A program made the translations under genes and the position numbers. 38,005 bases of DNA from Selenomonadaceae bacterium (GTDB lineage: Bacteria > Bacillota > Negativicutes > Selenomonadales > Selenomonadaceae): NCBI GenBank assembly GCA_017446845.1, contig JAFSOQ010000036.1:1-38005 (forward strand), read 5' to 3'. Below the pieces are notes generated by a model. It was not told the DNA's origin, searched no databases, and saw only the letters and a list, made by a program, of their open reading frames with translations. Below, in pieces: positions 24,639 through 32,440 of the stretch; position 1 is the stretch's first letter, and each line of letters starts with the position of its first letter.

Positions 24639-24974
24639 ATGACTGTAACGATTGAACGCGACGACGATTTAAAAATCATTGCACTTGTCGGCGAATTGAA
24701 AGCGACAAATGCTGACAGTGTTCGCGATGAAGTTATCAGCTTGATTGACAAAAAGCCGATGATAATTTCAATGGAAAAATGCATTTACGTTTCGAGTGCG
24801 GGCTTGCGAGCACTGCTGATGATTGCCAAGACTGCAAAGATGCGCAAAGTTGAAATTGTCTACGCTGCCGCGACGAAAGAAGTTACTGACGTTTTGGAAA
24901 TGACCGGCTTTATAAGAATGATCAAGTGTGTTGCGACGGTCGCCGAAGCCGAAAAGTTAGGGATTAGGAAGTAG
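24639..24974 (+). CDS. STAS-domain anti-sigma factor antagonist
   Basis: 111 residues, complete. Beta strand 1 KIIALVGELKATN, the phospho-acceptor motif CIYVSSAGLRALLM (Ser in the usual SSAG position) and the C-terminal VTDVLEMTGFIRMIKCVATVAEA helix match RsbV/SpoIIAA proteins. It is the likely phosphorylation partner of the HATPase gene upstream. ATG follows GAGGTG. The final codons (KLGIRK) are encoded by a 7-bp repeat patch, so the tail may be an insertion. The family pairing is known; this pair is inferred from location. Confidence 0.87.
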   Translation: MTVTIERDDDLKIIALVGELKATNADSVRDEVISLIDKKPMIISMEKCIYVSSAGLRALLMIAKTAKMRKVEIVYAAATKEVTDVLEMTGFIRMIKCVATVAEAEKLGIRK

Positions 24975-25010
24975 TTTTACCATTCCCTACTTTCTACTCT
25001 CTACTTTCTA
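24957..25010. repeat. Facing 7-bp repeats at the end of the STAS gene
   Basis: TTAGGGA, TTAGGAA, GTAG (24957-24974) then, after a short spacer, CTACTTT, CTACTCT, CTACTTT, CTA (24987-25010). The arms can pair in part. The patch begins inside the coding region and directly abuts the leader hairpin at 25010. Confidence 0.8.
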
Positions 25011-25034
25011 AAAATCGACCGAAGGGAGATTTTT
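25010..25034 (+). promoter_or_regulatory. Leader hairpin with the ribosome site in its loop (copy 2)
   Basis: Same 7-bp stem and GACCGAAGGGA loop as at 14806-14830. The 27 bases 25008-25034 match 14804-14830 exactly. It precedes ATG 25036 of the broken glgX. Both copies are preceded immediately by a short-repeat patch. Confidence 0.65.
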
Positions 25035-25035
25035 T

Positions 25036-25960
25036 ATGCGATTCGTCCCGTCTTATTGTGCCCGGTGGCGTGAACTTTACAATTCATTCCCACGAGGCGG
25101 AACCTTTTGCCGTGATTCCCTTCCCCGAAAGTTATCGCATAGGCAGCGTCTTCGCCATGATTGTTTTCGACCTCGACTATGAGAATCTCGAATACGGCTT
25201 TTATGTCGACGGCGATGTTTTCGACAAAAGCAAATGTCTGCTTGACCCGTATGCAAAACTCGTCAGCGGCAGAAATGTTTGGGGCGTTGAGCCGGATTGG
25301 GATAATCCTTTCCAATATCTTTGACCGGGAAGGCGACGTGCCGTTGAAGACGCCGCATATCAAATTTGTCGTCAGCAACTTAATTCTCGATTGTCTGCGC
25401 TATTGGGTCGGGACTTATCGCGTTGACGGCTTCAGATTTAATTTGGCGGCAATTTTCGGACGCAATCAAAACGGCTCGCCCATGAGCAATCCGCCGTTGC
25501 TTGAATCGCTTGCCCATGATTTTTAATCGCGAAGGCTTGAAGTCGGTCATTTCCCCTCTTACGGTCGCCGGGCTGAATGGAACGGCAGATACCGCGACGA
25601 CGTGCGCAGATTTTTGAAAGGCGACAGCGGACTTGCATAAGCTTTTGCCAGAAGAATCGCCGGTTCCGAAGATATTTACGACAGATATTGGCGCGGTGAT
25701 TGCGCGTCCGTCAATTTCATCACTTGCCACGACAGATTCACGCTTTACGACCTGTTCGCTTACAACAACAAACACAACGAGGCTAACGGGCGGCAACGAT
25801 AATCACAGCCGGAATTGCGGTTGGGAAGGCGATTACGATTTGCCCGCCAATATTAAATATCTGCGGCACAAGATGATTAAAAATGCCGCCGCAATTCTGC
25901 TCACGAGCATTGGAATACCCATGATTCTTGCCGGTGACGAGTTCGGCAATATAATTTCCG
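25036..25960 (+). pseudogene. glgX: Glycogen/isoamylase-type debranching enzyme (GlgX-like), multiply deleted
   Basis: Pieces of a GH13 debranching enzyme appear in order but in different frames: GGVNFTIHSHEAEPFAVIPF and YGFYVDGDVFDKSKCLLDPY (25068-25250), FDREGDVPLKTP (about 25335), LDCLRYWVGTYRVDGFRF and GRNQNGSPMSNPPLLESLA (25390-25515), [18 protein letters not shown] (25570-25625), SVNFITCHDRFTLYDLF (25710-25760), and MILAGDEFGN (25921-25950). About 920 bases remain of about 2.1 kb expected; the N-domain/catalytic junction, other internal segments and the C-terminus are gone. In the GFRF(D)LA region the nucleophile codon at 25440-25442 reads AAT (Asn). It is clearly non-functional; the family call is firm. 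Confidence 0.85.
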
Positions 25961-26006
25961 TGCTTGCCCGCGTCAAACAGGTCTTAATTTTTTTTGCAAA
26001 GAAAAT

Positions 26007-26032
26007 TCCCGCTGGAAAAGCGGGAGTTTTTT
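26007..26032 (+). terminator. Rho-independent terminator
   Basis: TCCCGCT and AGCGGGA (7 bp) around GGAAA, followed by G and six T. It closes the remnant glgX transcript just before the convergent sensor kinase gene. Confidence 0.85.
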
Positions 26033-26052
26033 GTTGCCGAAATTTTTTATCG

Positions 26053-29000
26053 TCAATCTTTAATCATATTTTCCAGAGTCTCAAATAAAACATCAGGCTC
26101 GACGGGCTTGCTTAAGTGAGCATTCAATCCCGCCTGCAATGAACGCTGAACATCTTCATCAAAGGCATTGGCGGTCAGCGCGATAATCGGTATCGATTTT
26201 GCGTCGGGGCGATTCAAAGCACGGATTCGTTGCGTCGCCTCCAAGCCGTCCATTTCCGGCATTCGCATATCCATTAAAATCGCGGCGTAATAATTTTCGG
26301 GAGAGTTCTCGAACATTTCCAGCGCAATTTTTCCGTTCTCGGCAAGTTCGGCTTCCATTTCGCGCATTTGCAAAACCATCATCATTATTTCGGCGTTGAC
26401 CGGCATATCTTCTGCCAACAAAATTCTTTTGCCTGTGAGGTCGGCTTTCTTCTTAGTCTCGGTTATGGTGAGATTTTTTCTGCGGAGCGCGTTTTTAAAT
26501 TCCTCGAACAAAGAACCGGTGAAAAGCGGTTTGGCAATGAAACTGTCGACTCCGGCGGCGATTGCCTCATCAATCACATCGTCCCAGTTGTAAGCCGTCA
26601 AAATTATAATCGCGGTTTCGTTGCCGATAATCTCGCGGATTTTACGAGTGACTTCGACGCCGTTCATTTCGGGCATTTGCCAATCAACTATAATTAAATT
26701 GTACGGCTCGCGGCGGGCGTGACGCAGTTTGACTTTTTCCAGAGCCTCTTTGCCCGACATGACCGTTTCGGCAGCTATGCCTGCTTTTTCCAAAACTAAC
26801 TTGGCATGGTCGCAAGCTATCGGGTCATCGTCTATAATCAAAACATTCATCTCGTGCGGCTTAATTTCAATATCGTCGCTCGCGGAATCACTTTTATCCG
26901 AATTCATCAAGGTAACAGTCACGGTAAAAGTTGTGCCGACTCCCTTTTCACTGTCGACTTCGATTTTGCCGTTCATCATCTCGACGATATTTTTTGTAAT
27001 CGCCATGCCCAAACCGGAGCTGCCGTATTTGTTCGTATTGCCGGCATCTTCTTGGCTGAACGCGTCGAAAATTTTCGGCAGATAATCTTTGCTCATGCCG
27101 ATGCCCGTATCTTTTATCTTGAAACGGATTGCGGATTTTTTATCGAAGTCGGCAGTTTTCTCAACGCTCAAATCGACTTTGCCGCCTTCGGGCGTGAACT
27201 TGACCGCGTTGCCCAAAATATTTATCAGCACCTGCCGCAACTTAGTCATGTCTCCGATATAATATTCGTCAAGGTGCCCGCTTATGTGGCAGTTGTATTC
27301 AAGATTTTTTTCTTTGCATTGCCCGCTGAAAATTGTATTAATTTGCTCAATCAGTTTCGGGAAGGAAAATTCTTCGTTGCGGACGACCATGCGCCCCGAT
27401 TCAATTCGCGACATGTCAAGAATATCGTTAATCAAACTCAGCAAATGTTGCGCGGACGTTCCGATTTTCTCCAAATAATTTCTTGTCGTGTCCGAAATGC
27501 CCGGCTCGTGAAGTGCCAAGCTGTCCAGTCCGATAATCGCGTTCATGGGCGTGCGAATCTCATGACTCATTGCGGACAGGAAAACAGTCTTGGCTTTGTT
27601 AGCCTCTTCCGCAGTTTTTAGCGCGTCGCTTAACGCTTGACTTTTCGCCATAGAATCGCGCATTTCCGAATCAATATTCGTAATGCCGACGCCGATAACG
27701 TGATTGGAAATTTTGGTTCCGTCGTCAGCAATTCCGACACTGGCAATGCGAATCATCTCGTAACATTCCTTGCCGTTTCTGTTCGCCAGATAACGATAGG
27801 TTAAGATCGAATTATTTTCCAATCCGTCGCGAATCGAATCATGCTTAATGAAGTTCAAAAAGTCCGCCCGATAATCAGCCGTTACGTAAAGATTTGCATA
27901 CTCGGTAAATTTTCTGCTGAATTTAAAGCCTTCGCCTTCGACAAGCGCATTTTCCAATTCCTTGTCGCCTCTGTAGCAAATGCCCGAATCGTCGGCAATG
28001 TTGACGTAATAAACACTGCGATAATCGCTGGACAAGGCGCGTATCATATTATCCTGCTGAGCTTTTTCCTGCTCTTGCGCCAAAAGTTCTTCCTGCAGTG
28101 CCAGCTGCTCTTCCAATTCCTGTTGTTTAACGCGGTTTTCGGCGTCGGCAGTTTCTTTTTCAAGTCGGGCTTTTGCAGTCTTGCGAAGTTGAGTAATCAC
28201 GAGAACAAACATTGCGACCAAAACCAAAGCAGTCGCCGCCGAGTGCGCCAAACTTCTTTTAATAATTCCGTCGGTGATTGAGCCGATTTGCTCGCTGATG
28301 ACGCTTTCGCGAATCAGATAAGTTAAAATCCAGTCCGTACCTTGAACGGGAACATAATACATGGTCTCCTGAATTCCGTTGTAGTTAAAAGCCACGAATC
28401 CTTTCAGCCCGCTTTGAAAATCGCGTTTCATTTTATCGAGTGAATAACCTTTTTCATACTCAGCGCGCCCCATTGCAGAAAATAAATTTCTTTCCGCCGA
28501 ACGACCGCCGAGAACCATATTTGTCAACGCCGCGCCGTCTTTGGTGTAGAGATTACAAAAAGTCGTATTGCTCGCCGTCGTCTGCAAGGAAATTGCCTCC
28601 AACATGCGATTAATATCAATTTCCACGAAACACGCCACGAGAGTTTTTCCGATAAAGGGCAGATTATCTGCGGGCATGGCGATAACAATTTTTTTATTGT
28701 TGCCTTCAAGATTTTTGATAGAAATTTCCGTTTCAGTGAGGTTTTTGTAATCAAAATGATATATGCCGATGTCGTTGCGGGTGCCGCGCGAAGTGTAAAT
28801 CAAACCGTCCGTGTCGACGAAGGCAAATTTTTCCAGCCCGTAAAGCTGTTTCATTCGCGACTGGTAAGCTTGCATTTTCTCCACGCTGCTCAGGTCGTCC
28901 TTGGTCATGAGTCCCATGGCAATATCCATGTCGTTGATATAATCGCTCAATTTGCCGGCAACGACCTGTTCACGTCTTCCGGCAAGTTCGTCGAGATACA

Positions 29001-29142
29001 GCAGGCTGACCGTGCGGACGGCCTCGGAGTTATCGTCACTTACACTCGTGCCCATCCAAAACGTACCGATGATTAATATTACCACGACGATAAGAATACC
29101 GACGATAAATTCTTTCATGAGGTTTTTCTGTTCGGAGTCCAT
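26053..29142 (-). CDS. Hybrid sensor histidine kinase with two receiver domains
   Basis: 1029 residues from ATG 29142 (GAGGTGAGG directly upstream; the GTG at 29151 lies in that site). TM1 is about 10-30, followed by a large extracytoplasmic sensor (Cache-like) to about 290, TM2 about 300-320, a Gln/Glu-rich coiled coil about 328-365 (EQLALQEELLAQEQEKAQQ), and a PAS-like region about 370-505. HisKA has FLSAMSHEIRTPMN with phospho-His about 527; HATPase has GNAVKFTP, DTGIGM and GSSGLGMAI. REC1 (about 770-885) has IIVDWQMPEMNG with Asp about 820, and REC2 (about 910-1025) LMDMRMPEMDG with Asp about 958. It has no Hpt domain or output regulator nearby, so the phosphorelay partner lies elsewhere. 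The ligand is unknown. Confidence 0.94.
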   Translation of the reverse strand: MDSEQKNLMKEFIVGILIVVVILIIGTFWMGTSVSDDNSEAVRTVSLLYLDELAGRREQVVAGKLSDYINDMDIAMGLMTKDDLSSVEKMQAYQSRMKQLYGLEKFAFVDTDGLIYTSRGTRNDIGIYHFDYKNLTETEISIKNLEGNNKKIVIAMPADNLPFIGKTLVACFVEIDINRMLEAISLQTTASNTTFCNLYTKDGAALTNMVLGGRSAERNLFSAMGRAEYEKGYSLDKMKRDFQSGLKGFVAFNYNGIQETMYYVPVQGTDWILTYLIRESVISEQIGSITDGIIKRSLAHSAATALVLVAMFVLVITQLRKTAKARLEKETADAENRVKQQELEEQLALQEELLAQEQEKAQQDNMIRALSSDYRSVYYVNIADDSGICYRGDKELENALVEGEGFKFSRKFTEYANLYVTADYRADFLNFIKHDSIRDGLENNSILTYRYLANRNGKECYEMIRIASVGIADDGTKISNHVIGVGITNIDSEMRDSMAKSQALSDALKTAEEANKAKTVFLSAMSHEIRTPMNAIIGLDSLALHEPGISDTTRNYLEKIGTSAQHLLSLINDILDMSRIESGRMVVRNEEFSFPKLIEQINTIFSGQCKEKNLEYNCHISGHLDEYYIGDMTKLRQVLINILGNAVKFTPEGGKVDLSVEKTADFDKKSAIRFKIKDTGIGMSKDYLPKIFDAFSQEDAGNTNKYGSSGLGMAITKNIVEMMNGKIEVDSEKGVGTTFTVTVTLMNSDKSDSASDDIEIKPHEMNVLIIDDDPIACDHAKLVLEKAGIAAETVMSGKEALEKVKLRHARREPYNLIIVDWQMPEMNGVEVTRKIREIIGNETAIIILTAYNWDDVIDEAIAAGVDSFIAKPLFTGSLFEEFKNALRRKNLTITETKKKADLTGKRILLAEDMPVNAEIMMMVLQMREMEAELAENGKIALEMFENSPENYYAAILMDMRMPEMDGLEATQRIRALNRPDAKSIPIIALTANAFDEDVQRSLQAGLNAHLSKPVEPDVLFETLENMIKD

Positions 29143-29188
29143 TTTCCTCACCTCTGACTATTTTTAAAGCGCGACGTTATTTACTTAG

Positions 29189-29216
29189 ATTTTAACATAA
29201 TATTCGATACGGGCAA
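29189..29216 (-). promoter_or_regulatory. Candidate promoter of the sensor kinase
   Basis: On the minus strand TTGCCC (29216-29211), a 16-base spacer and TAAAAT (29194-29189), about 47 bases before ATG 29142. A moderate match only. Confidence 0.4.
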
Positions 29217-29248
29217 GGTAAATTTTTTGCGTCGGGATTTTACAGCAT

Positions 29249-29281
29249 AAAAAAAATTCTCCGCCAGTTTGAAACGGAGTT
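29249..29281 (-). terminator. Terminator of the ybaK/PilM-like transcript
   Basis: On the minus strand CTCCG and CGGAG pair around an 11-base loop, followed by AA and a run of T (to about 29249). It begins at the stop codon of the PilM/PilN-like gene. Confidence 0.65.
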
Positions 29282-30309
29282 TAAAATGCGGCACGAATCA
29301 CGAAAACAATTTCGCCGTCTTCATGCTCGGCAGAACTTTCAAGGCGTGCAGAATTTATGACGGAATTTTTTACGCGGGAGAGATAATTTTTTACGACGTC
29401 GGAATTTTGTGCCACTCCTTCGAGTTCCAAAAAATTTTCTTCGACGCGGATTTTGGTCAAGCTGACGTCGCCGCCCGCAATTTTTCCGAGATTGATTAGC
29501 AGATTGAAATTTTGCTTAACATCAATCTGCGCGGCGAACCGATTAATTTTGTGGAGTTCGGCAATGTTGTCGTCGATATTTTTTTTCAAGGCAAGTTCTT
29601 CGCCGAGTTCGTCGATTGAAATTTTTGCCGCGTCGAGTTTGTTTAAAGCCGTGCGATAATCCCATAAGACTTGCGCCGAGCCGATAAGCATTGCGATAAA
29701 AAAAATAGCCGCCGTCGCCGGCGAAATTCTTTTCCAATTCCACAGACTGCCCCGCGCCGATAAAAGGTTCGGAGCTTTTTTATTGCGGACGATTTCGGTT
29801 ATGAATTCTGTTCTGTCGAACGGCGAAATTTTATCGAGCAAATGAGCGGGCATGACTGACAGTGCGCATAAATTCAAATTAAATTTTTTGAACGCCGCGC
29901 AGATTTCTTCGAGCTTGGTACGCGGCAAAGTTTCCATCCAAAGTTCCCCGTCGACCTTCACAAAGGAAAATGGCGCGTCTTTGCCCGCCTGCGCTATCGC
30001 CCAACTTTTGACGAGTGCGGGAAATTCTTTTTCGGGGACGTTGCTGACTTCAAAAAGATAAGTAACGGTTTCTTCCTCGCGAAGACAAAAACCGACCAAC
30101 GAAGTTTTCCAGCCCTTTTGATTGCAGACGATTGAAATTTGTTCGGCAAGTCGTTCAATCTCAAAGCTGTCCGCGTCGACTTCAACAGTCTCAAATTTTT
30201 CAGTCAGGCGTGCGATAAAAATTTTTTCTCCGTCAAAATATGCACCGATAATTTCGCTCAAATCTTCGCGGAAAAATTTTTTCAGCCGAGTTAAAAAATT
30301 TCTCATCAT
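29281..30309 (-). CDS. PilM/PilN-like (type IV pilus/GspL-type) membrane protein
   Basis: 342 residues. The N-terminal half (about 15-165) resembles a reduced actin-like PilM/GspL domain (IGAYFDGEKIFIARL, then WAIAQAGKDAPFSFVKVDGE). One membrane segment lies at about 203-222 (TAAIFFIAMLIGSAQVLW), and the C-terminal half begins with a coiled coil and ends as a PilN-like periplasmic domain (KIRVEENFLELEGVAQNSDVV). Actin-fold ATP motifs are not obvious. Its start overlaps the ybaK stop by 4 bases (ATGA), so it is translationally coupled. No other classical pilus genes are next to it, although Tad-type proteins lie 2-8 kb away. The call rests on architecture, so function is tentative. Confidence 0.6.
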   Translation of the reverse strand: MMRNFLTRLKKFFREDLSEIIGAYFDGEKIFIARLTEKFETVEVDADSFEIERLAEQISIVCNQKGWKTSLVGFCLREEETVTYLFEVSNVPEKEFPALVKSWAIAQAGKDAPFSFVKVDGELWMETLPRTKLEEICAAFKKFNLNLCALSVMPAHLLDKISPFDRTEFITEIVRNKKAPNLLSARGSLWNWKRISPATAAIFFIAMLIGSAQVLWDYRTALNKLDAAKISIDELGEELALKKNIDDNIAELHKINRFAAQIDVKQNFNLLINLGKIAGGDVSLTKIRVEENFLELEGVAQNSDVVKNYLSRVKNSVINSARLESSAEHEDGEIVFVIRAAF

Positions 30310-30788
30310 TGTGCGAGTTCAGCGACTGTAGCATTTACGGCTTTAATCAAATCCTGTGGCGACAAAATTATTTGCATTCCGCGAAGTCCCGCGCTTATCG
30401 AAATTTTTTCCAAAGACAAAGCACGAGCGTCGAGATACACGGGATAATTTTTCTTTGCTCCGAGCGGCGAACAACCTCCGCGCACATAGCCCGTCAACGG
30501 CAAAAGTTCCTTGAGCGCAATCATTTCGACGGATTTATTTCCGCTTGCCTTAGCCAACGCTTTCAAGTCCAATTCGTCGCCGCCGCCGATTACCGCCATG
30601 ATTATTCCCGACTTATCGCCGCGAGCCACCAAAGTTTTAAAAATCATCTCAATATCAAGCCCGCTGATTTGCGCGACGTGCACCGCCGATAAATCGTTTT
30701 CGTCGACTTCGTAAATTTTTATCTCGTAGTCAATCTTCAGCCCGTCGAGAATTCGAGCGGCGTTGGTCTTCTTTAACTTCTTAGCCAA
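30306..30788 (-). CDS. ybaK: Cys-tRNA(Pro)/Cys-tRNA(Cys) deacylase YbaK family
   Basis: 160 residues, usual length. Editing enzyme that hydrolyses cysteine misattached to tRNA-Pro, acting in trans with prolyl-tRNA synthetase. Visible family features are KKTNAARILDGLKIDYEI at the N-terminus, the FKTLVARGDK strand with the conserved Lys, ALAKASGNKSVEM and the GYVRGGCSPLGAKKNYPVYLD loop. The start is TTG at 30788 with GGAGG 8 bases upstream. It is followed by the overlapping PilM/PilN-like gene and preceded, 24 bases away, by the glycosyltransferase-like gene on the same strand. Confidence 0.93.
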   Translation of the reverse strand: MAKKLKKTNAARILDGLKIDYEIKIYEVDENDLSAVHVAQISGLDIEMIFKTLVARGDKSGIIMAVIGGGDELDLKALAKASGNKSVEMIALKELLPLTGYVRGGCSPLGAKKNYPVYLDARALSLEKISISAGLRGMQIILSPQDLIKAVNATVAELAQ

Positions 30789-30812
30789 AAAATTTTTCCT
30801 CCCTTAATGAAT

Positions 30813-32153
30813 TCAACTGAGTTCGAGAGCTTTTTTGTAAGCATCAAGAGCCGCATCTTTCCTTCCGGCAATTCGATTTACTTCCGCCACGAAGAGATAA
30901 AAATCTTTATCGGGCGGCATATCAAGTTCATTAAGCATGTCTGTAAGATATAAACAATGAGAAAAGTTATTTGCTTTAAAATCCTGTTTTGCGACATGAT
31001 ACATAAAATCCGTAATGTATTTTTTAAATTCGGGTTCGATAGGGTAACCAAGTTCTTTCTCACGTTTTATTAGTTTATGAATAACAAAAAAATCCCTATC
31101 CGTCATTATTTTTACGCCTGTCATGGCATCTTGAACGGCAAGCAACAAAAGTTCGAGCGTTTGTGTAGACGACTTTTTTAAGGTTGCTTCCAAAATTCTT
31201 TTCAAAACTCGGTCATAACTTCTGAAGTCAGGATTCGCGAGATATTCTTTCATAAAAATCCGTGTTGCTGCACCGATTTTATTTGCTCTCACAAGGGACG
31301 TTGTCTGTTCGATCATGCTCTTCGTGTCGTGGAATTGTTCATTCAGCTGAAAATTTTTGTCACGATAAATTTCATCGACAAGCTGAACCGATTCTTCGTT
31401 ACGGTCATATTGATGAACTACAGCCGGAATTTCGTCGTCGCCGCGCAAAATTTTATCACCGCGAATTTTAACAGGATTCATTGTGTGGAACAATGCTGAC
31501 GTGAAAATTTCTCCGCTGTAAACGTCAATCTCGATAAGATGTTCAAGCGGTAAAAGATTTTCATGGATAAGATAATTTGCTACAGCTTGGTCGAAAACAC
31601 CTGATATATTACATTTTAAAGTTTGCCATATTTCTCGGCAAAAAATTTGCATGTAGCGACTCGTGCCGATAACCGTGCCGGAACAAATAATTTTTTTGTC
31701 CAAAAGTCTGTCTGCTTTTTCTTTTCCGAAAAAATCAAAAAGCCAGTTGTAATTTAATCTGTCCCCCGTTTTGCTGCCGCGAATGTCATCCGGTTCCGTC
31801 GTGTAGCCGAGATAATTTGAATAGCCTTTGAAACACTCGAAAACATCACTTTGAAAAATTACGTCGCGAGTGTCGGAGATGAAAATTTGTTCGTATTTAT
31901 CGCCATGTTCTTCAAGGAAGTCGGAAAAAACTTTCCAACGAGTGTTATTGGGAACACCTTCGCACATTTCAGCAGGAAAATCTTTAAGCAACACGCCGGT
32001 CCGAATTAATTGGGCACGAGTGAAGTCGGAAATATCGTCGACAAAAAAGACGAGTTCCGCGCTCGGACAATTTTTTTTGCACGAGAAGACAAAAGGCTCC
32101 AATGTATCCCAATCATAACCTTTCGCCGCCCCTAAGATTAAATTTTTTTTCAT
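30813..32153 (-). CDS. Putative glycosyltransferase with C-terminal helical repeats
   Basis: 446 residues. N-terminal strands KKNLILGAAKGY and AELVFFVDD, then QIFISDTRDVIFQSD with Asp94/Asp97 in a DxD-like position, and KKIICSGTVIGTSRYM as a possible acceptor-site segment suggest a GT-A-type glycosyltransferase related to uncharacterised bacterial capsule/plant-like GTs. About 300-446 is helical and ends in a TPR-like unit (NRIAGRKDAALDAYKKALELS). No signal peptide. The ATG follows GAGGTAG. With the giant GT at 5657-10099 it is the second TPR-linked glycosyltransferase in the window. Substrate unknown; family call moderate. Confidence 0.6.
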   Translation of the reverse strand: MKKNLILGAAKGYDWDTLEPFVFSCKKNCPSAELVFFVDDISDFTRAQLIRTGVLLKDFPAEMCEGVPNNTRWKVFSDFLEEHGDKYEQIFISDTRDVIFQSDVFECFKGYSNYLGYTTEPDDIRGSKTGDRLNYNWLFDFFGKEKADRLLDKKIICSGTVIGTSRYMQIFCREIWQTLKCNISGVFDQAVANYLIHENLLPLEHLIEIDVYSGEIFTSALFHTMNPVKIRGDKILRGDDEIPAVVHQYDRNEESVQLVDEIYRDKNFQLNEQFHDTKSMIEQTTSLVRANKIGAATRIFMKEYLANPDFRSYDRVLKRILEATLKKSSTQTLELLLLAVQDAMTGVKIMTDRDFFVIHKLIKREKELGYPIEPEFKKYITDFMYHVAKQDFKANNFSHCLYLTDMLNELDMPPDKDFYLFVAEVNRIAGRKDAALDAYKKALELS

Positions 32154-32174
32154 GACACTACCTCATAGAAAAAT

Positions 32175-32425
32175 TTTTTCCAAAATGTTGCCGGGATTCG
32201 TCAAGTCCGACTAAAATAATTTGCACAAACAGCAGGATTTGCGTGCAGAGTTTTATGATGACAAATTTCCATAGCCGCGCCCGCTCCCAATGCTCCGCCA
32301 ATCGCCGACCAAAGCAACAACGTACTTTCTTTGACGCGCCATTTGCCGTGAGTAGCGCAATATTTATCCCAAGCGAACAATCCGAACGTCACGACATTGA
32401 CGATTGCAAGATAGCCGCCCGCGAT
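32175..32425 (-). pseudogene. DUF1294 membrane protein remnant, frameshifted
   Basis: The minus strand reads GYLAIVNVVTFGLFAWDKYC, then GKWRVKESTLLLWSAIGGAL and MEICHHKTLHA, matching DUF1294 (DK..A..GKWRI.E..LL..A..GG..G.......HKT). After HKTLHA the expected last helix (ILLFVQIILVGLDE) is in another frame, so there is a frameshift with loss of a few residues. No start codon with a ribosome site is present; a TGA lies just upstream. This remnant fills the gap between the TadG-like and glycosyltransferase genes. Confidence 0.6.
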
Positions 32426-32440
32426 TAAAATCGTTCAAAA

